A program made the translations under genes and the position numbers. This document shows positions 1 through 13,540 of a stretch of 64,000 nt of DNA, in pieces. The notes beneath the pieces were generated by a model that did no database searches, was not told the DNA's origin, and saw only the letters and a program-made list of their open reading frames with translations. Source of the DNA: Megachile rotundata (Eukaryota > Arthropoda > Insecta > Hymenoptera > Megachilidae); NCBI RefSeq assembly GCF_050947335.1, contig NW_027473495.1, positions 209,174-273,173 on the forward strand, written 5' to 3'. Position 1 is the stretch's first letter. Every line of letters starts with the position of its first letter.

Positions 1-370
1 TTGTATGTCTGTGATTGTATGATTGTGATTGTATGATTGTGATTGTATGATTCTGATAGTATGATTGTGATTGTATGATTGTGATTGTATGATTGTGATT
101 GTATGATTGTGATTGTATGATGGTATTTGGGAGATTGTATTTGGGAGATTGTAATTGTATGATTGCGATTGTATGATTGAGATTGTATGATTGTGATTGT
201 ATGATTGTGATTGTATGATTGTGGCTGTATGATTGTGATGGTATGATTGCGATTGTATGATTGCGATCGTATGATTGTGATTGTATGATTATGATTGTAT
301 GATTGTGATTGTATGATTGCCATTGTATGATTGTGATTGTATGATTGTGATTGTATGATTGTGATTGTAT

Positions 371-566
371 GATTGTGACTGTATGATTGTGATTGTATGA
401 TTGTGATTGTGTGATTGCGATTGTATGATTGCGATTGTATGATTGTGATTGTATGATTGTGATTGTATGATTGTGACTGTATGATTGTGATTGTATGATT
501 GTGATTGTGTGATTGCGATTGTATGATTGCGATTGTATGATTGCGATTGTATGATTGTGATTGTAT
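371..566. repeat. 98-bp (7-unit) local tandem duplication
   Basis: The seven-unit order beginning with GATTGTGACTGTAT at 371 and containing a TGTGT-ending unit and GATTGCG units is repeated from 469. The second copy differs by one extra GATTGCG type unit in place of a consensus unit. The simplest reading is unequal exchange or slippage by whole monomers. Confidence 0.8.
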
Positions 567-678
567 GATTGTGATTGTATGATTGTGATTGTATGATTGT
601 GATTGTATGATTGTGATTGTATGATTAGGATTGTATGATTGTGGTTGTATGATTGTGATTGTATGATTGTGATTGTAT

Positions 679-694
679 GATTGTATTTTTGGGA
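679..694. repeat. Only 16-bp monomer in the window
   Basis: This unit reads GATTGTATTTTTGGGA. It is a TTTGGGA cassette unit with two extra T residues. I find no other unit longer than 14 bp, and the register arithmetic across the window needs exactly one +2 event. It is either a private homopolymer insertion or a base-calling error in a T run. Confidence 0.85.
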
Positions 695-1676
695 GATTGT
701 ATTTTGGAGATTGTAATTGTATGATTGCGATTGTATGATTGTGATTGTATGATTGTGATTTTATGATTGTAATTGTATGATTATTATTGTATGATTGTGA
801 TTGTATGATTGCGATCGTATGATTGTGATTGTACGATTGTGATTGTACGATTGTGATTGTATGATTATGATTGTATGATTGTGATAGTATGATTGTGATT
901 GTAAGATTGTGATTGTATGACTGTGATTGTATGATTGTGATTGTATGATTGTGATTGTATGATTAGGATTGTATGATTGTGATTGTATGATTGTGATTGT
1001 ATGATTATGATTGTATGATTGTGATTGTATGATTGTGATGGTTTGATTGTGATTGTATGATTGCGATATTATAATTGTGATTGTATGATTGTGATTGTAT
1101 GATTGTATTTGGGAGATTGTATTTGGGAGATTGTAATTGTATGATTGCGATTGTATGATTGTGATTGTATGATTGTGATTGTATGATTGTGACTGTATGA
1201 TTGTGATAGTATGATTGTGATAGTCTGACTGTGATTGTATGACTTTGATTGTATGATTGTGACTGTATGATTGTGATTGTCTGATTGTGGTTGTATGATT
1301 GTGATTGTATGATTGTGATTGTATGATTGTGATTGTATGATTGTCATTGTATGATTATCATTGTATGATTGTGATTGCATGATTGCGATTGTATGATTGA
1401 GATTGCATGATTTTGTATGTATGATTGTGATTGTATGATTGTGATTGTATGATTGTGATAGTATGATTGTGATTGTAAGATTGTGATTGCATGATTGTCA
1501 TTGTATGATTATGGTTGTATGATTGTGATTGCATGATTGTGATTGTATGATTGTGATTGCATGATTTTGAATGTATGATTGTGATTGTATGATTGTGATT
1601 GTATGATTGTGATTGTATGATTGTGATTGTATGATTGTGATTGTATGATTGTGATAATATGATTGTGAATGTATGA

Positions 1677-4600
1677 TTGTGAATGTATGATTGTGATTGT
1701 ATGTCTGTGATTGTATGATTGTGATTGTATGATTGTGATTGTATGATTGTGATTGTATGATTCTGATAGTATGATTGTGATTGTGTGATTGTGATTGTAT
1801 GACTGTGATTGTATGATTGTGATAGTATGATTGTGATAGTATGATTGTGATTGTATGATTGTGATTGTATGATTGTGATTGTATGATTGTGATAATATGA
1901 TTGTGAATGTATGATTGTGATTGTATGACTGTGATTGTATGATTGTGATTGTATGATTGTGATTGTATGATTAGGATTGTATGATTGTGATAGTATGATT
2001 GTGATTGTATGATTATGATTGTATGATTGTGATTGTATGATTGTGATTGTATGATTGTGATTGTATGATTGTGATTGTATGATTGTGATTGTATGATTGT
2101 GGTGTATGATTGTGATTGTATGATTGTAATTGTATGATTATGATTGTATGATTGCGATTGTATGATTGTGATTGTATGATTGTGATTGTATGATTGTAAT
2201 TGTATGATTATGATTGTATGATTGTGATTGTATGATTGTGATTGTATGACTGTGATTGTATGATTGTGATTGTGCGATTGTGAATGTACGATTGTGATTG
2301 TACGATTGTGATTTTACGATTGTGATTGTATGATTATGATTGTATGATTGTGATAGTATGATTGTGATTGTAAGATTGTGATTGTCTGATTGTGGTTGTA
2401 TGATTGTGATTGTATGATTGTGATTGTATGATTATGATTGTATGATTATGATTGTATGATTGTGATTGCATGATTGTGATTGTATGATTGTGATAATATG
2501 ATTGTGATTGTATGACTGTGATTGTATGATTGTGACTGTATGATTGTGATAGTATGATTGTGATAGTATGACTGTGATTGTATGACTTTGATTGTATGAT
2601 TGTGACTGTATGATTGTGATTGTCTGATTGTGGTTGTATGATTGTGATTGTATGATTGTGATTGTATGATTGTCATTGTATGATTATCACTGTATGACTG
2701 TGATTGCATGATTGCGATTGTATGATTGTGATTGCATGATTTTGAATGTATGATTGTGATTGTATGATTGTGATTGTATGATTGTGATTGTATGATTGTG
2801 ATTGTATGATTGTATTTGGGAGATTGTATTTTGGAGATTGTAATTGTATGATTGTGATTGTATGATTGTGATTGTATGATTGTGATTGTATGATTGTGAT
2901 TGTATGATTGTGATTGTATGATTGTGATTGTATGATTGTATTTGGGAGATTGTATTTTGGAGATTGTAATTGTATGATTGCGATTGTATGATTGTGATTG
3001 TATGATTGTGATTGTATGATTGTGATTGTATGATTGTGATTGTATGATTGTGATTGTATGATTGTGATTGTATGATTGTAATTGTATGATTATGATTGTA
3101 TGATTGTGATTGTATGATTGTGATTGTATGATTGTGATTGTATGATTGTGATTGTATGATTGTGATAGTATGATTGTGATTGTATGATTGTGATAGTATG
3201 ATTGTGATAGTATGACTGTGATTGTATGACTGTGATTGTATGATTGTGATTGTATGATTGAGATTGTCTGATTGTGATTGTATGATTGTGATTGTATGAT
3301 TGTGATTGTATGATTGTAATTGTAAGATTATGATTGTATGATTGTGATTGTGTGATTGTGATGGTATGATAACGATTGTATGATTGTGATTGTATGATTG
3401 CGATTGTATGATTGTGATTGTATGATTATGATTGTATGATTGTGATTGTATGATTGTGATTGTATGATTATGATTGTATGGTTGTGACTGTATGATTGTG
3501 ATGGTATGATTGCGATTGTATGATTGCGATCGTATGATTGTGATTGTATGATTATGATTGTATGATTGTGATTGTATGATTGCCATTGTATGATTGTGAT
3601 TGTATGATTGTGATTGTATGATTGTGATTGTATGATTGTGACTGTATGATTGTGATTGTATGATTGTGATTGTGTGATTGCGATTGTATGATTGCGATTG
3701 TATGATTGTGATTGTATGATTGTGATTGTATGATTGTGATTGTATGACTGTGATTGTATGGTTGTGATTGTATGATTGTGATTGTATGATTAGGATTGTA
3801 TGATTGTGATAGTATGATTGTGATTGTATGACTGTGATTGTATGATTGTGATTGTATGATTGTGATTGTATGATTGTGATTGTATGATTGTATTTGGGAG
3901 ATTGTATTTTGGAGATTGTAATTGTATGATTGCGATTGTATGATTGTGATTGTATGATTGTGATTGTATGACTGTGATTGTATGATTGTGATTGTGCGAT
4001 TGTGAATGTACGATTGTGATTGTACGATTGTGATATTACGATTGTGATTGTATGATTATGATTGTATGATTGTGATAGTATGATTGTGATTGTAAGATTG
4101 TGATTGTCTGATTGTGGTTGTATGATTGTGATTGTATGATTGTGATTGTATGATTATGATTGTATGATTATGATTGTATGATTGTGATTGCATGATTGTG
4201 ATTGTATGATTGTGATAATATGATTGTGATTGTATGACTGTGATTGTATGATTGTGACTGTATGATTGTGATAGTATGATTGTGATAGTATGACTGTGAT
4301 TGTATGACTTTGATTGTATGATTGTGACTGTATGATTGTGATTGTATGATTATGGTTGTATGATTGTGATTGCATGATTGTGATTGTATGATTGTGATTG
4401 CATGATTTCGAATGTATGATTGTGATTGTATGATTGTGATTGTATGATTGTGATTGTATGATTGTGATTGTATGATTGTATTTGGGAGATTGTATTTTGG
4501 AGATTGTAATTGTATGATTGCGATTGTATGATTGTGATTGTATGATTGTGGTGTATGATTGTGATTGTATGATTGTAATTGTATGATTATGATTGTATGA

Positions 4601-5900
4601 TTGTGATTGTATGATTGTGATGGTTTGATTGTGATTGTATGATTGCGATATTATAATTGTGATTGTATGATTGTGATTGTATGATTGTATTTGGGAGATT
4701 GTATTTGGGAGATTGTAATTGTATGATTGCGATTGTATGATTGTGATTGTATGATTGTGATTGTATGATTGTGACTGTATGATTGTGATAGTATGATTGT
4801 GATAGTATGACTGTGATTGTATGACTTTGATTGTATGATTGTGACTGTATGATTGTGATTGTCTGATTGTGGTTGTATGATTGTGATTGTATGATTGTGA
4901 TTGTATGATTGTCATTGTATGATTATCATTGTATGATTGTGATTGCATGATTGCGATTGTATGATTGAGATTGCATGATTTTGTATGTACGATTGTGATT
5001 GTATGATTGTGATTGTATGATTGTGATAGTATGATTGTGATTGTAAGATTGTGATTGCATGATTGTCATTGTATGATTATGGTTGTATGATTGTGATTGC
5101 ATGATTGTGATTGTATGATTGTGATTGCATGATTTTGAATGTATGATTGTGATTGTATGATTGTGATTGTATGATTGTGATTGTATGATTGTGATTGTAT
5201 GATTGTGATAATATGATTGTGAATGTATGATTGTGATTGTATGTCTGTGATTGTATGATTGTGATTGTATGATTGTGATTGTATGATTGTGATTGTATGA
5301 TTCTGATAGTATGATTGTGATTGTATGATTGTGATTGTATGATTGTGATTGTATGATTGTATTTGGGAGATTGTATTTGGGAGATTGTAATTGTATGATT
5401 GCGATTGTATGATTGAGATTGTATGATTGTGATTGTACGATTGTGATTGTATGATTGTGATAGTATGATTGTGATTGTGTGATTGTGATTGTATGACTGT
5501 GATTGTATGATTGTGATAGTATGATTGTGATTGTATGATTGTGATTGTATGACTGTGATTGTATGATTGTGATTGTGCGATTGTGATTGTACGATTGTGA
5601 TTGTACGATTGTGATTGTATGATTATGATTGTATGATTATGATTGTATGATTGTGATTGCATGATTGTGATTGTATGATTGAGATTGCATGATTTTGTAT
5701 GTATGATTGTGATTGTATGATTGTGATTGTATGATTGTGATTGTATGATTGTGATTGTATGACTGTGATTGTATGATTGTGATTGTGCGATTGTGATTGT
5801 ACGATTGTGATTGTACGATTGTGATTGTATGATTGTGATTGTGTGACTGTGATTGTATGACTGTGATTGTATGATTGTGATTGTATGATTCTGATAGTAT
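1677..5900. repeat. Diverged copy of the 5.15-kb HOR
   Basis: The order of variant monomers matches 20.18-23.5 kb at a constant offset of 18,499 bp. Markers include the GATTAGG unit at 1,969/20,468, the 13-bp units and the minus-strand ATG at 3,586/22,085. The offset equals 1,322 units minus nine 13-bp units, which is the number observed between them. Near 5.0 kb this copy carries 98 bp that 23.5 kb lacks. Near 5.85 kb it lacks about 420 bp (30 units) present at 24.2-24.7 kb. It also lacks the 112-bp duplication seen at 20.1 kb. It is therefore an older or separately edited copy of the HOR. Confidence 0.85.
2095..2107. repeat. 13-bp monomer, first of 27
   Basis: GATTGTGGTGTAT lacks one base relative to the consensus, with GT replacing ATT after the seventh position. 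Identical 13-mers start at 4544, 6139, 6348, 9315, 12128, 13835, 15934, 17893, 20594, 23043, 25744, 28193, 30166, 30375, 30514, 32151, 34838, 37637, 38490, 40953, 46454, 51815, 52710, 55131, 58490 and 61135. They are the only short units and serve as landmarks for the HORs. Confidence 0.92.
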
Positions 5901-6850
5901 GATTGTGATTGTATGATTGTATTTGGGAGATTGTAATTGTATGATTACGATTGTATGATTGAGATTGTATGATTGTGATTATATGATTGTGATTGTATGA
6001 TTGTGATTGTATGATTGTGATAGTATGATTGTGATTGTAAGATTGTGATTGTATGATTGTGATTGTATGATTGTGATTGTATGATTGTGATTGTATGATT
6101 GTGATTGTATGATTGCGATTGTATGATTGTGATTGTATGATTGTGGTGTATGATTGTGATTGTATGATTGTAATTGTATGATTGCGATTGTATGATTGAG
6201 ATTGTATGATTGTGATTATATGATTGTGATTGTATGATTGTGATTGTATGATTATGATAGTATGGTTGTGATTGTATGATTGTGATGGTATGATTGTGAT
6301 TGTATGATTGTGATTGTATGATTGTGATTGTATGATTGTGATTGTATGATTGTGGTGTATGATTGTGATTGTATGATTGTAGTTGTATGATTATGATTGT
6401 ATGATTGCGATTGTATGATTGTGATTGTATGATTGTGATTGTATGATTGTAATTGTATGATTATGATTGTATGATTGTGATTGTATTATTGTGATTGTAT
6501 GATTGTGACTGTATGATTGTGATTGTATGATTGTGATTGCGTGATTGTGATTGTATGACTGCGATTGTATGATTGCGATTGTATGATTGCGATTGTATGA
6601 TTGCGATTGTATGATTGTGATTGTATGATTGTGATAGTATGATTGTGATAGTATGACTGTGATTGTATGACTGTGATTGTATGATTGTGACTGTATGATT
6701 GTGATTGTCTGATTGTGGTTGTATGATTGTGATTGTATGATGGTGATTGTATGATTGTGATTGTATGATTATCATTGTATGATTGTGATTGTATGATTGT
6801 GATTGTATGATTTTGATTGCATGATTGTGATAGTATGATTGTAATTGTAT
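5901..6850. repeat. Linker segment shared with the 30.1-kb connector
   Basis: The segment contains a single-copy TTTGGGA cassette (5,915) and two 13-bp units (6,139-6,151 and 6,348-6,360). Its monomer order from about 6,060 resembles 30,120-30,420, where two 13-bp units lie at the same spacing (209 bp). No coding or RNA feature is visible. Confidence 0.7.
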
Positions 6851-9800
6851 GATTATGATTGTATGATTGTGATTGTATGATTGTGATGGTATCATTGTGA
6901 TTGTATGATTGCGATAGTATGATTGTGATTGTATGATTGTGATTGTATGATTGTGATTGTATGATTGCGATTGTATGATTGTGATTGTATGATTATGATT
7001 GTATTATTGTGATTGTATGATTATGATAGTATGGTTGTGATTGTATGATTGTGATGGTATGATTGTGATTGTATGATTGCGATAGTATGATTGTGATTGT
7101 ATGATAGTGATTGTATGATTGTGACTGTATGCTTGTGATTGTATGATTGTGATTGCGTGATTGTGATTGTATGATTGCGATTGTATGATTGCGATTGTAT
7201 GATTGCGATTGTATGATTGTGATTGTATGATTGTGATAGTATGATTGTGATATTATGACTGTGATTGTATGACTGTGATTGTATGATTGTGACTGTATGA
7301 TTGTGATTGTGTGATTGTGGTTGTATGATTGTGATTGTATGATGGTGATTGTATGATTGTCATTGTATGATTATCATTGTATGATTGTGATTGCATGATT
7401 GCGATTGTATGATAGAGATTGCATGATTTTGTATGTATGATTGTGATTGTATGATTGTGATAGTATGATTGTGATTGTAAGATTGTGATTGCATGATTGT
7501 CATTGTATGATTATGGTTGTATGATTGTGATTGCATGATTGTGATTGTATGATTGTGATTGCATGATTTTGAATGTATGATTGTGATTGTATGATTGTGA
7601 TTGTATGTCTGTGATTGTATGATTGTGATTGTATGATTGTGATTGTATGATTGTGATTGTATGATTGTGATTGTATGATTCTGATAGTATGATTGAGATT
7701 GTATGATTGTGATTGTATGATTGTGATTGTATGATTGTGATTGTATGATTGTATTTGGGAGATTGTATTTGGGAGATTGTAATTGTATGATTGTGATTGT
7801 ATGATTGTGATTGTATGATTGTGATTGTATGATTGTGATTGTATGATTGTGATAGTATGATTGTGATTGTGTGATTGTGATTGTATGACTGTGATTGTAT
7901 GATTGTGATTGTATGATTGTGATTGTATGATTGTGATAGTATGATTGTGATTGTATGATTGTGATTGTATGACTGTGATTGTATGATTGTGATTGTGCGA
8001 ATGTGATTGTACGATTGTGATTGTACGATTGTGATTGTACGATTGTGATTGTAGGATTATGATTGTATGATTATGATTGTATGATTGTGATTGCATGATT
8101 GTGATTGTATGATTGTGATAGTATGATTGTGATTGTATGACTGTGATTGTATGACTGTGATTGTATGATTGTGATTGTATGATTGTCATTGTATGATTAT
8201 GATTGTATGATTGTGATTGTATGATTGTGATTGTATGATTGTGATTGTATGACTGTGATTGTATGATTGTGATTGTGCGAATGTGATTGTACGATTGTGA
8301 TTGTACGATTGTGATTGTATGATTATGATTGTATGATTATGATTGTATGATTGTGATTGCATGATTGTGATTGTATGATTGTGATTGTATGATTGTGATG
8401 GTATCATTGTGATTGTATGATTGCGATAGTATGATTGTGATTGTATGATTGTGATTGTATGATTGTGATTGTATGATTGCGATTGTATGATTGTGATTGT
8501 ATGATTATGATTGTATTATTGTGATTGTATGACTATGATAGTATGGTTGTGATTGTATGATTGTGATGGTATGATTGTGATTGTATGATTGCGATAGTAT
8601 GATTGTGATTGTATGATTGTGTTTGTATGATTGTGACTGTATGCTTGTGATTGTATGATTGTAATTGCGTGATTGTGATTGTATGATTGCGATTGTATGA
8701 TTGTGATTGTATGTTTATGATTGTATGATTGTGATTGTATGATTGTGATTGTATGATTAGGATTGTATGATTGTGGTAGTATGATTGTGATTGTATGAGT
8801 GTGATTGAATGATTGTGATTGTATGATTGTGTTTGGGAGATTGTATTTTGGAGATTGTAATTGTATGATTGCGATTGTATGATTGTGATTGTATGATTGT
8901 GATTGTATGATTGTGATTGTATGATTGCGATTGTATGATTGTGATTGTATGATTGTGATTGTATGATTGTAATTGTATGATTATGATTGTATGATTGTGA
9001 TTGTATGATTGTGATTGTATGGTTGTGATTGTATGACTGTGATTGTATGATTGTGATTGTGCGATTGTGATTGTACGATTGTGATTGTACGATTGTGATT
9101 TTACGATTGTGATTGTATGATTATGATTGTATGATTGTGATAGTATGATTGTGATTGTAAGATTGTGATTGTATGACTGTGATTGTATGATTGTGATTGT
9201 ATGATTAGGATTGTATGATTGTGATAGTATGATTGTGATTGTATGATTGTGACTGTATGATTGTGATTGTATGATTGTGATTGTATGATTGTGATTGTAT
9301 GATTGTGATTGTATGATTGTGGTGTATGATGGTGATTGTATGATTGTAATTGTATGATTATGATTGTATGATTGTGATTGTACGATTGTGATTGTATGAT
9401 TGTGATTGTATGATTGTGATTGTATGATTGCGATTGTATGATTGAGATTGTATGATTGTGATTGTATGATTGTGATAGTATGATTGTGACAGTATGACTG
9501 TGATTGTATGATTGTGATTGTATGATTGTAATTGAATGATTGCGATTGTATGATTGAGATTGTATGATTGTGATTGTATGATTGTGATTGCATGATTGTG
9601 ATAGTATGATTGTGATTGTGTGATTGTGATTGTATGACTGTGATTGTATGATTGTGATTGTGCGAATGTGATTGTACGATTGTGATTGTACGATTGTGAT
9701 TGTATGATTATGATTGTATGATTATGATTGTATGATTGTGATTGCATGATTGTGATTGTATGATTGTGATAGTATGATTGTGATTGTATGACTGCGATTG

Positions 9801-12500
9801 TATGACTGTGATTGTATGATTGTGATTGTATGATTGCGATAGTATGATTGTGATTGTATGATTATGATTGTATGATTGTGATTGTATGATTGTGATGGTA
9901 TCATTGTGATTGTATGATTGCGATAGTATGATTGTGATTGTATGATTGTGATTGTATGATTGTGATTGTATGATTGCGATTGTATGATTGTGATTGTATG
10001 ATTATGATTGTATTATTGTGATTGTATGATTATGATAGTATGGTTGTGATTGTATGATTGTGATGGTATGATTGTGATTGTATGATTGCGATTGTATGAT
10101 TGTGATTGTATGATTGTGATTGTATGATTGTGACTGTATGCTTGTGATTGTATGATTGTGATTGCGTGATTGTGATTGTATGATTGCGAATGTATGATTG
10201 CGATTGTATGATTGCGATTGTATGATTGTGATTGTATGATTGTGATAGTATGATTGTGATATTATGACTGTGATTGTATGACTGTGATTGTATGATTGTG
10301 ACTGTATGATTGTGATTGTCTGATTGTGGTTGTATGATTGTGATTGTATGATGGTGATTGTATGATTGTCATTGTATGATTATCATTGTATGATTGTGAT
10401 TGCATGATTGCGATTGTATGATAGAGATTGCATGATTTTGTATGTATGATTGTGATTGTATGATTGTGATAGTATGATTGTGATTGTAAGATTGTGATTG
10501 CATGATTGTCATTGTATGATTATGGTTGTATGATTGTGATTGCATGATTGTGATTGTATGATTGTGATTGCATGATTTTGAATGTATGATTGTGATTGTA
10601 TGATTGTGATTGTATGTCTGTGATTGTATGATTGTGATTGTATGATTGTGATTGTATGATTGTGATTGTATGATTGTGATTGTATGATTCTGATAGTATG
10701 ATTGAGATTGTATGATTGTGATTGTATGATTGTGATTGTATGATTGTGATTGTATGATTGTATTTGGGAGATTGTATTTGGGAGATTGTAATTGTATGAT
10801 TGTGATTGTATGATTGTGATTGTATGATTGTGATTGTATGATTGTGATTGTATGATTGTGATTGTATGATTGTGATAGTATGATTGTGATTGTGTGATTG
10901 TGATTGTATGACTGTGATTGTATGATTGTGATTGTATGATTGTGATTGTATGATTGTGATAGTATGATTGTGATTGTATGATTGTGATTGTATGACTGTG
11001 ATTGTATGATTGTGATTGTGCGAATGTGATTGTACGATTGTGATTGTACGATTGTGATTGTATGATTATGATTGTATGATTATGATTGTATGATTGTGAT
11101 TGCATGATTGTGGTTGTATGATTGTGATAGTATGATTGTGATTGTATGACTGTGATTCTATGACTGTGATTGTATGATTGTGATTGTATGATTGTCATTG
11201 TATGATTATGATTGTATGATTGTGATTGTATGATTGTGATTGTATGATTGTGATTGTATGACTGTGATTGTATGATTGTGATTGTGCGAATGTGATTGTA
11301 CGATTGTGATTGTACGATTGTGATTGTATGATTATGATTGTATGATTATGATTGTATGATTGTGATTGCATGATTGTGATTGTATGATTGTGATTGTATG
11401 ATTGTGATTGTATGATTGTGATTGTATGACTGTGATTGTATGATTATGATGGAATGATTGTGATTGTATGATTGTGATTGTATGATTGTGATTGTATGAT
11501 TGTGATTGTATGATTGTGATTGTATTATTGTAATTGTAAGATTATGATTGTATGATTGTGATTGTATGATTGTGGTGGTATGATAACGATTGTATGTGTG
11601 TGATTGTATGATTGCGATTGTATGATTGTGATTGTATGATTATGATTGTATGATTGTGATTGTATGATTGTGATTGTATGATTATGATTGTATGGTTGTG
11701 ACTGTATGATTGTGATGGTATGATTGCGATTGTATGATTGCGATCGTATGATTGTGATTGTATGATTATGATTGTATGATTGTGATTGTATGATTGCGAT
11801 TGTATGATTCTGATTGTATGTTTATGATTGTATGATTGTGATTGTATGATTGTGATTGTATGATTAGGATTGTATGATTGTGGTAGTATGATTGTGATTG
11901 TATGAGTGTGATTGTATGATTGTGTTTGGGAGATTGTATTTTGGAGATTGTAATTGTATGATTGCGATTGTATGATTGTGATTGTATGATTGTGATTGTA
12001 TGATTGTGATTGTATGATTGCGATTGTATGATTGTGATTGTATGATTGTGATTGTATGATTGTAATTGTATGATTATGATTGTATGATTGTGATTGTATG
12101 ATTGTGATTGTATGGTTGTGATTGTATGATTGTGGTGTATGATTGTGATTGTACGATTGTAATTGTATGATTATGATTGTACGATTGTGATTGTATGATT
12201 ATGATTGTATGATTATGATTGTATGATTGTGATTGCATGATTGTGATTGTATGATTGTGATTGTATGATTGTGATTGTATGATTGTGATTGTATGACTGT
12301 GATTGTATGATTATGATGGAATGATTGTGATTGTATGATTGTGATTGTATGATTGTGATTGTATGATTGTGATTATATTATTGTAATTGTAAGATTATGA
12401 TTGTATGATTGTGATTGTATGATTGTGATGGTATGATAACGATTGTATGTGAGTGATTGTATGATTGTGGTTGTATGATTGTGATTGTGTGATTGCGATT
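6850..12500. repeat. Block B, copy 1, with internal 3,009-bp shift duplication
   Basis: About 6.87-8.38 kb recurs at 9.88-11.39 kb with an offset of 3,009 bp (215 units minus one 13-bp unit). The marker GATGGTATCATTG occurs at 6,885, 8,397 and 9,894. Near the right end, GATAACG units at 11,582 and 12,435 mark an 853-bp duplication (61 units minus one). The block recurs at 32.7-38.0 kb and 47.2-52.1 kb. Offsets to the second copy are 25,523 to 25,495 bp, all consistent with the count of 13-bp units between them. Confidence 0.8.
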
Positions 12501-13540
12501 GTATGATTGTGATAGTATGATTGTGATTGTATGACTGTGATTGTATGATTGTGATTGTATGATTGTGATAGTATGATTGTGATTGTATGATTGTGATAGT
12601 ATGATTGTGATTGTAAGATTGTGATTGTATGACTGTGATTGTATGATTGTGATTGTATGATTGTGATTGTATGATTAGGATTGTATGATTGTGATAGTAT
12701 GATTGTGATTGTATGATTGTGATTGTATGATTGTGATTGTATGATTGTGATTGTATGATTGTGACTGTATGATTGTGATTGTATGATTGTGATTGTGTGA
12801 TTGCGATTGTATGATTGTGATTGTATGATTGTGATTGTATGATTGTGATTGTGCGATTGTGATTGTACGATTGTGATTGTACGATTGTGATTGTACGATT
12901 GTGATTGTATGATTATGATTGTATGATTGTGATAGTATGATTGTGATTGTAAGATTGTGATTGTATGACTGTGATTGTATGATTGTGATTGTATGATTGT
13001 GATTGTATGATTAGGATTGTATGATTGTGATTGTATGATTGTGATTGTATGATTATGATTGTATGATTGTGATTGTATGATTGTGATGGTTTGATTGTGA
13101 TTGTATGATTGCGATATTATAATTGTGATTGTATGATTGTGATTGTATGATTGTATTTGGGAGATTGTATTTGGGAGATTGTAATTGTATGATTGCGATT
13201 GTATGATTGTGATTGTATGATTGTGATTGTATGATTGTGACTGTATGATTGTGATAGTATGATTGTGATAGTATGACTGTGATTGTATGACTTTGATTGT
13301 ATGATTGTGACTGTATGATTGTGATTGTCTGATTGTGGTTGTATGATTGTGATTGTATGATTGTGATTGTATGATTGTGATTGTATGATTGTCATTGTAT
13401 GATTATCATTGTATGATTGTGATTGCATGATTGCGATTGTATGATTGAGATTGCATGATTTTGTATGTATGATTGTGATTGTATGATTGTGATTGTATGA
13501 TTGTGATAGTATGATTGTGATTGTAAGATTGTGATTGCAT
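12501..13540. repeat. Mosaic segment related to 0.8-1.7 kb
   Basis: A TGTGC/TGTAC unit cluster, a GATTAGG unit, the rare GCGATATTAT unit and a double TTTGGGA cassette appear in the same order as in 0.8-1.7 kb, offset 12,048 bp. Past 13.79 kb the best match jumps to 2.05 kb at offset 11,740. That removes 308 bp (22 units) relative to the left copy. Confidence 0.75.

Larger units (their letters stand above)
1..1676. repeat. Left-edge mosaic of diverged HOR fragments
   Basis: The first 200 bases follow the same order of variant units as about 5,237-5,430 (a GTCTGTG unit, a GATTCTGATAG unit, then a double TTTGGGA cassette). Bases 200-350 match the order around 3,481-3,600, including the GCGATCG and GTGGCTG/GTGACTG types. 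From about 800 to 1,720 the order matches 12.85-13.77 kb at an offset of 12,048 bp. That offset equals 861 units minus six 13-bp units, as expected. A 98-bp local duplication and the only 16-bp unit lie here. No gene is visible. Confidence 0.75.

Noticed and set aside
1969..1982. Telomere-like TTAGG in GATTAGG units and TTGGGA in cassette units
   Set aside because: TTAGG appears once per variant monomer, never in tandem, and TTTGGGA is embedded in the 14-bp monomer. This is chance similarity from one or two substitutions.
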